NCBI RefSeq assembly: GCF_000306255.2
Contig: NZ_AKWY02000001.1
Span: forward strand, 62,001 to 126,000
Reading direction: 5' to 3'
DNA: 64,000 nucleotides
DNA from: Leptospira noguchii serovar Panama str. CZ214
GTDB taxonomy: Bacteria > Spirochaetota > Leptospiria > Leptospirales > Leptospiraceae
How positions within the stretch are numbered: the first letter of the stretch is position 1; each line of letters begins with the position of its first letter. The notes under the pieces are model-generated. The model had not been told where the DNA came from. It searched no databases and worked only from the letters and a program-made list of their open reading frames with translations. Below are positions 52,082 to 64,000 of this stretch, piece by piece. Position numbers and translations under genes: made by a program.

Positions 52082-53173
52082 ATGTTAATCTCCATTTTTC
52101 CCAAAGCTACAATTAACCTTTCTGAAACAATTCGACATTCTTTTTCAAAAACTTGGGAAGATAAATTTTAGAAATTATTATTCCACTAAGGTATTTGGTT
52201 TGAACTAGAACTGTTAAGGAAAAGGTTCAAAATTCGTGATATGATGTAAAGAGGATTCTTCCTAAGAAGAATAGAATATAAAATTGAAACGATATAAATT
52301 TTCAACACACTTAATTTTGTTTGTATTAACCTTTTTGACTCTCACATTTCAAAGTGAATTTTTCAAAATCCCTTTCTTATCGACTGAATCCTTAAAAGAA
52401 TTATTTTTTCTTAGACTTCCTTATTCTCTTTCTTTGATTATAATTCTTTTAGCTCACGAGATGGGACATTTTTTAGCCGCCCGTCATTACGGTATTCAAG
52501 TAACCTGGCCGTACTTTATACCGATTCCATTAGCTCCAATTGGAACTATGGGGGCTGTCATTCGAATTTTGGAGCCGATCCGAAATAAAAAACAACTCTT
52601 TGACATAGGAATCTGGGGTCCTCTTATGAGTTTGATTCTTTCCGTACCTTGTTATGTGGTAGGAATCTATATGTCTTCTTTGGTTCCGATGGAAAGTGTG
52701 AAAGGAAATCCAGGAATTATTTCTTTTGGAGAATCTATTTTTACAATTTTCGTAAATCAATGGATTTTAGGGCCTTTTAATCCTGCCGTTCAAGACGTCT
52801 GGATTCATCCTTTGGCTCAGGCAGGTTGGGTTGGACTTCTTGTAACGGCGATCAATTTACTTCCGTTTGGTCAATTAGACGGTGGTCACGTAATTTATTC
52901 CGTTTTTGGTGAAAAATATAGAAATTGGATTTATTATCTTTTTACCTGTTTTTTGCTATTATGTTTGTGGAATTTTTCCTGGTTACTGTGGGGTTTCCTG
53001 ATTTATTTCATCATAAAAATAGAACATCCTTTTGTTCCTGACTCGGCGGTTCCATTGGATCGAGTTCGAAAGATCGGCGGCCTGTTGATTTTACTTACGT
53101 TGGTCTTTATCTTCGTGCCTTCTCCCATCCAGTTTGGAACGGATATAAATCGGCCAGGTTTTGCTGAGGAAAT

Positions 53174-54589
<1,416 letters not shown>

Positions 54590-54913
54590 TTCCGTAATTT
54601 TTGAATAAGTTATAAATAATGTAATATAAACTGCATTCAGTGTAAAACGATAAAAAATTCTAAAAGTAAAGTTTCTACATTTAGAAAAATGAATTATACC
54701 TATTTCATGAAAGGGATTTCTTTACTCGTGTTACTATAAGAAGGATCCATCGTTGCGATATTCAAAAGAAAGATGATCATTTTACAAAACATTAATCTTC
54801 AATAAAATAAACTTATAAGAGGAGCACCTTATTCGACGCTTCGAAATCGATTGGATAAATCGTATCAACTTCCTGTAATCATGTTCCATTTTATTCAAAT
54901 ATTTAAATTTAGT
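54590..54913. other. Intergenic region, nothing recognised
   Basis: Between convergent genes. AT-rich, no credible open frame, no clear hairpin, and none of the repeat families seen elsewhere in the window. Confidence 0.55.
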
Positions 54914-56257
54914 TTACGTTTTGTAGTTTAGAATTTTCAAAATTTTTTTTGCTTGAAGAGATAAAGTTAGAGCCCTTCCAGTCATGAGTAAAACCAGAGA
55001 AAACCAAAGAAGATGATTGTTCTTTTGAATTTTTCCAAGATAAACAATTGGAAGAAAGAAAAAAGCGGTACTAATCAACATCGAATTACGAAGAATTTTT
55101 CCTTTTGTAAGTCCTATAAAAAATCCATCTAAAATAAACGCTATCGCTCCTATTTCCAACACAGGGAACAACCAGAATCTATAATTCATCAACAAAGATA
55201 ACACTTTATCACTTTTTGTAATCATTCCGAAGATAAAATCAGGAAACAAAAAAACAAAACCAAGAAAAATGGAAGTAAAGAAAATAGAATTATAAAAAGC
55301 TAAATAAAGAAGTTCTTTAAGTAGTTTCCAGTTTTTTTCTCCATAAATGTTTCCGGCTAAACTTTCCGTAGCAAATGCGGCACCGTCTACTAAATAAGCG
55401 CTGACAAGAATTAGTTGAAGTAAAATCGAATTTGTCGCTAAAATTTCTGTGCCTGCTTCCGAACTGAAATTTCGAAATATGCTAAACGTAACGATCAAGA
55501 AAAAAGTTCTTAAAAAAATGTCCTTATTTAGTTGGAGAAGAGAAGAAAAACCTTGAACCGAAAATAAATCTTTATCTTTTAAAAATGAAAGTTTTAAATT
55601 ATTATAAATTTTTAATTCTCTAAAAAGTGAAAATACAAATACGAACAACATTCCAAATTGACTAATACTTGTCGCTAACCCGGCGCCATAGGCTTCCCAA
55701 CCTAATTTTAGAATAAACCAGACATCTAAAAAAACATTAATCCCGTTTCCGATTAAAGTTGCGATCAATACGATCGAACTCTTTCCTCTTCCTAAAAACC
55801 AACCCGTAAAAACATAATTACAAAGAACCGCGATCGAACCCGGGATTCTAGCGTCAAAATATGAAATTCCTGCGGCTTTGACTTCGGAGTTCCCTTCCAA
55901 AATTTGAAATCCGATTTCCCGAATCCAAGGAGAAAGAATAAGAATCATCACCCCGAAAAAACAAGCCAGAAAAATTGATCGGACTAAAATGAAAATCGAT
56001 TCTTGTTCGTTTTTTTCTCCAATTGCCTGAGCAGTCAGACCTGTGGTTCCCATTCTTAAGAAACCGAACATCCAAAACATAAAATCAAAAAGTATTCCGG
56101 ATAAAGCTGCCCCCGCCATAAAAACATAAGTATTAAGATTTCCTAATATAGATGTATCTGCTATACTGGTAAGAGGGACGGTGATATTTGCGAGAATATT
56201 GTAAAATGTAAGTTTGTAAAATTTACGGCGTGTTTCAATACTTGTCGAATGATCCAT
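54914..56257 (-). CDS. MATE-family efflux transporter
   Basis: 447 residues with about twelve membrane segments in two halves. The pattern begins F-Y-K-L-T-F-Y-N-I-L-A-N-I-T-V-P-L and includes A-D-T-S-I-L-G, with a second-half T-E-I-L-A-T-N-S-I-L-L-Q-L and G-A-A-F-A-T-E-S-L-A-G. This fits the DinF-like branch. MATE transporters export drugs or other cations in exchange for Na+ or H+. It lies 36 bases downstream of the symporter gene on the same strand, likely one operon, and begins with ATG at 56257. Confidence 0.88.
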   Translation of the reverse strand: MDHSTSIETRRKFYKLTFYNILANITVPLTSIADTSILGNLNTYVFMAGAALSGILFDFMFWMFGFLRMGTTGLTAQAIGEKNEQESIFILVRSIFLACFFGVMILILSPWIREIGFQILEGNSEVKAAGISYFDARIPGSIAVLCNYVFTGWFLGRGKSSIVLIATLIGNGINVFLDVWFILKLGWEAYGAGLATSISQFGMLFVFVFSLFRELKIYNNLKLSFLKDKDLFSVQGFSSLLQLNKDIFLRTFFLIVTFSIFRNFSSEAGTEILATNSILLQLILVSAYLVDGAAFATESLAGNIYGEKNWKLLKELLYLAFYNSIFFTSIFLGFVFLFPDFIFGMITKSDKVLSLLMNYRFWLFPVLEIGAIAFILDGFFIGLTKGKILRNSMLISTAFFFLPIVYLGKIQKNNHLLWFSLVLLMTGRALTLSLQAKKILKILNYKT

Positions 56258-56293
56258 TAGAAGTGAAGCGTTAGGTTTTTTCGGAAATCCAAA

Positions 56294-57577
<1,284 letters not shown>

Positions 57578-57716
57578 ATTGGAAAACTCTTTTAATTCCT
57601 TATTTTTTCTATTGATTTTTGATTTTGGTATGAATTATTAAAGCCGTTTTCGAGATTTTAATGAAGCCCTATTTTTTCGAAACAAATAAAGAATTAGAAA
57701 AACGGACTTATAGATT

Positions 57717-61782
<4,066 letters not shown>

Positions 61783-62423
61783 TAAAACTTTAAAAAGTCA
61801 TTTTTCTTTTTTTAAATTGAGTTACAGTTTGTTTCAAACTTAGTTGGATTGAGTTTCTTGGGGAAAATTTTTATATGAATATCAATTCAGTTTCGCGTTT
61901 TAAAAAAGAATTTTTAATTGGAAGTCTTCGTAAAACAGCGATTTCATGCAAAAATTGAATCTTTAGGTTCCAGCTTTAAGTATTGGACCAATGGAATTCT
62001 AAAATTCTGTATTTAAACTTTAGGTTTATCTCGAAATTCATTAGGGTTGTTAAAAAATTCCATAGTTCAGATCAATAAAATTGCTTCAATCGATTGTTTC
62101 TATGAAACAGAAATGGATGGAGAATTCATTTTTCAATAACTCTATTGTGTAAGAATTGGTTTACCGTTTAAAAGAAATAGAATATTGAAAAAACTGCATT
62201 TATTTTCGTTATTTAAGTGAAGGTTTTGAAATCTTGAAAATTTAAACCTTCCGAAAATCTACGATTTCTCAAGTTATAATAGGCATTATAACGCTCGTTA
62301 ATTCGAAATCATTTTGATTTTATCATTGAAACTAAGACTTACGTAGCTAAAGTAATGCCTGTTTCGAAAAGAATAAAAATAGATCTGTAAAAATTTTTTT
62401 GAAAGAAAGGTTTTATTAAAGTT
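61783..62423. other. Intergenic region before the second SpoIIE gene
   Basis: No supported gene. It holds family 1 element copy H (minus orientation). The 27-codon frame at about 61875 (MNINSVSRFKKE) is too short to call. AAAGAAAGG at about 62402-62410 may serve as a ribosome site for the next gene. Confidence 0.6.
62042..62144 (-). mobile_element. MITE-like element, family 1, copy H (inverted)
   Basis: 103-bp copy in reverse orientation. Plus-strand left end TAGGGTTGTTAAAAAATTC and right end CATTTTTCAATAACTCTA, with the reverse complement of GAAACAATCGATTGAAGC inside. Confidence 0.82.
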
Positions 62424-64000
62424 ATGAGTGAAACTGAATCCATTTGGAGCAACATACTTCTCAATTACTATTCCTTTGGGAGTTTATTATCGTTTGTAAC
62501 AGCTATACTCATATCTGGCGTTTTTCTTTTTATTGATAAAAAAGTATCGAGCACAAAACATTTAGCGTTTGGAGCTTTACTACTTGGTATATTCCAATTC
62601 GGATACGTTTTTGCAGCAGTTCTTTATCATCCATTTGCGGCATATCATCGTTGGATTACAGTAGGTTTGATTTTACCTGCAATCCTACATATAGGACAGT
62701 TTGTTGCTCGTTATCCCGAGAATGATTTTCCAAAGTTCAACCGCATTACTATGATCGTATTATGGATAGTTGCTGTTTTTTCCGTAGGTTATTTTTGTTA
62801 TTCTACTTGGAATGCTTCTGTAAAATATCACTTCACCGCACATCATTGGGACTTTAACGCAGAAAATGTAAGTAGAACGATTGCTATTATTATCTTCAGT
62901 TATGTATTTATTAACTTTCTTGCGATTCCGATTTGGAGAATAATTTATCTTAAAGGAAAAACGAGATGGATCATTTTTGCATTTTTAATGTCTTTTTTAG
63001 TAGGAGGAACGGTACCTGTAGTCGCCAATCTTTTGAGTAGGGACGGTTATATTGAAAGATCGATTTATCTTACTTCGATAGTTCTTTTGTTCATGGCCGC
63101 GTTTTTTATCATTCTCATCTTATATTTGAATTTCTCTGTCGAAAAAACTTCTTTTATGCTTAAGATCGTAGGAATTACGTTTGTAACTGTATTAACAATT
63201 ATGCAAGTATTGGTCTATATTTCCAATCAAGATAAAGAATCCGAATACGATATATTGAGCCGAATTTATATGGAAAAGGCATTGGAGGGTGGAACCGTAA
63301 AGGGTGGAATTGCTTATATACTCAAATGGAATAGAACGGACAACTCTTTTGATCGGGAAAAATTTGATTTTAAACTTCATCCTAATCTAGAACAGATAGA
63401 AATCGATTTTAAAAATACTTTATTATATGATGAAATATTCAATCTTTCTGAAGAAGGTTTTAGGGAATCTCTTACAAAACTTATGGAAGAGTCTCATAAA
63501 AACTTCGGAGGATATAAGTATTCGGTTGTCAATTTTCTGAAAGAACATCCTGATTTAAAAGGTAAAACTCTTAAACTTGAGTTAAATAAAGAATTATCAA
63601 GATTAGGACTTCATGTATTCGTAGCTTCTAATAAACTGGATAATATCTTTGAAGAAGATTTTTGTACAAAAGGAAAAAGTTATTTAGAAAACGCTCAAGA
63701 AGTAAAAATGTTTCGTGTTGCGTTGGAATCTCGTTGGAACGATTGTAAGTGGGATGGTAAAAAAATAACTTCATCAAAACTAAAAGAAGAAGTTCTGAAC
63801 TATTTTAGACCGTTTGTACCTTCCTTTACTAGGTATTATCGCAAGAAAGACGTAGAAAATCATAGTCTTCATTACATAGGATTTGTAAAATACGATCGTA
63901 AAGAGAATAACGTAAGCGAAGTAGGATTTTCTTATAAAACTTATCGAGAGTTTATGCATCCTACTGCATTGAAGCAGATTTTAGTTTTAGGGGTTGTAAT
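62424..64000 (+). CDS. Second 7TM-SpoIIE family paralogue (partial)
   Basis: Open from ATG 62424 to the window end without a stop (about 525 codons). Residues 9-20 read L-L-N-Y-Y-S-F-G-S-L-L, then A-V-L-Y-H-P-F-A-A-Y-H-R-W, F-T-A-H-H-W-D-F-N-A, N-L-L-S-R-D-G-Y-I-E-R, K-I-V-G-I-T, I-S-N-Q-D-K-E-S-E-Y-D and G-F-S-Y-K-T-Y-R-E-F-M-H-P-T. These align with the gene at 57717 throughout. The sensor ends as the window ends, so the output domain is unseen; a SpoIIE domain is likely by homology. Tandem duplication with a metallopeptidase gene between. Confidence 0.85.
   Translation, partial: MSETESIWSNILLNYYSFGSLLSFVTAILISGVFLFIDKKVSSTKHLAFGALLLGIFQFGYVFAAVLYHPFAAYHRWITVGLILPAILHIGQFVARYPENDFPKFNRITMIVLWIVAVFSVGYFCYSTWNASVKYHFTAHHWDFNAENVSRTIAIIIFSYVFINFLAIPIWRIIYLKGKTRWIIFAFLMSFLVGGTVPVVANLLSRDGYIERSIYLTSIVLLFMAAFFIILILYLNFSVEKTSFMLKIVGITFVTVLTIMQVLVYISNQDKESEYDILSRIYMEKALEGGTVKGGIAYILKWNRTDNSFDREKFDFKLHPNLEQIEIDFKNTLLYDEIFNLSEEGFRESLTKLMEESHKNFGGYKYSVVNFLKEHPDLKGKTLKLELNKELSRLGLHVFVASNKLDNIFEEDFCTKGKSYLENAQEVKMFRVALESRWNDCKWDGKKITSSKLKEEVLNYFRPFVPSFTRYYRKKDVENHSLHYIGFVKYDRKENNVSEVGFSYKTYREFMHPTALKQILVLGVV

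Noticed and set aside
63192..63380. 62-codon minus-strand frame
   Set aside because: Antisense shadow of the partial 7TM-SpoIIE gene, whose plus-strand frame is well supported.

Overview
This AT-rich window matches a chromosomal segment of a pathogenic Leptospira, most likely of the L. interrogans group. That reading rests on the gene content: many lipoproteins with short spirochaete-type lipoboxes, TPR proteins, OmpA/PD40 proteins, 7TM-SpoIIE signalling proteins, a flagellar FliG, and a very low-GC codon style. The species call is inference; no rRNA, tRNA or CRISPR was found. The genes are mostly chromosomal housekeeping and envelope functions, interrupted by intergenic stretches rich in short dispersed repeats.

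Layout. 1-5.9 kb: the tail of an upstream gene, a vWA-domain exported protein, a degenerate AAA+/Fis regulator that overlaps tail-to-tail with holA, a small protein, maf and an exported helical protein. 5.9-12.1 kb: a repeat-rich zone carrying a lipoprotein gene, an SDR reductase, a YrdC-family protein, an FG-GAP lipoprotein, a lipoprotein and an ArsC/Spx-like protein. 12.1-19.4 kb: fliG, a 7TM receptor with a cyclase domain that looks catalytically dead, a thioredoxin-fold/lipoprotein pair, and a PuuD-like membrane protein followed by a separate cytochrome c lipoprotein. 19.4-32.2 kb: an inositol-phosphatase-like gene, a GH42 beta-galactosidase, the operon hslO-tsaE-tsaB-rnr, a two-gene GMC dehydrogenase and a TPR protein.

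32.7-35.4 kb: a minus-strand operon, TonB-like, NusG paralogue, kdsD, aroD. 36.2-37.8 kb: an Aer-like chemotaxis receptor broken by what looks like an 11-nt deletion, followed directly by a mobile-element remnant. 38-47 kb: M50-like peptidase, UDP-glucuronate decarboxylase and pntAA on the plus strand; OmpA/PD40, DUF1577/PilZ-like, hisS and PAP2 on the minus strand; then a divergent folP. 47.6-57.6 kb: two TPR proteins, an RlpA-like lipoprotein, cysE, a site-2-protease-like gene overlapping a beta-propeller protein, a MATE exporter and a glutamate/dicarboxylate symporter. 57.7-64 kb: two paralogous 7TM-SpoIIE genes (the second runs off the window) on either side of a membrane or exported HELGH metallopeptidase.

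Two mobile-like repeat families stand out. One is an element of about 102 bp with TAGAGTTGTTGAAAAATT-type inverted ends (eight copies, all intergenic). The other is an element of about 231-235 bp with GAG..TGTCCCAAAA ends and 3-bp TTA/TAA flanks (two copies). A third, looser family carries GTGGGAACT motifs.

Working together: the t6A tRNA-modification genes tsaE and tsaB, and possibly the YrdC protein, lie in the window. KdsD and the UDP-glucuronate decarboxylase supply sugars for surface polysaccharide, plausibly with the NusG paralogue assisting transcription. FliG and the broken receptor belong to motility.
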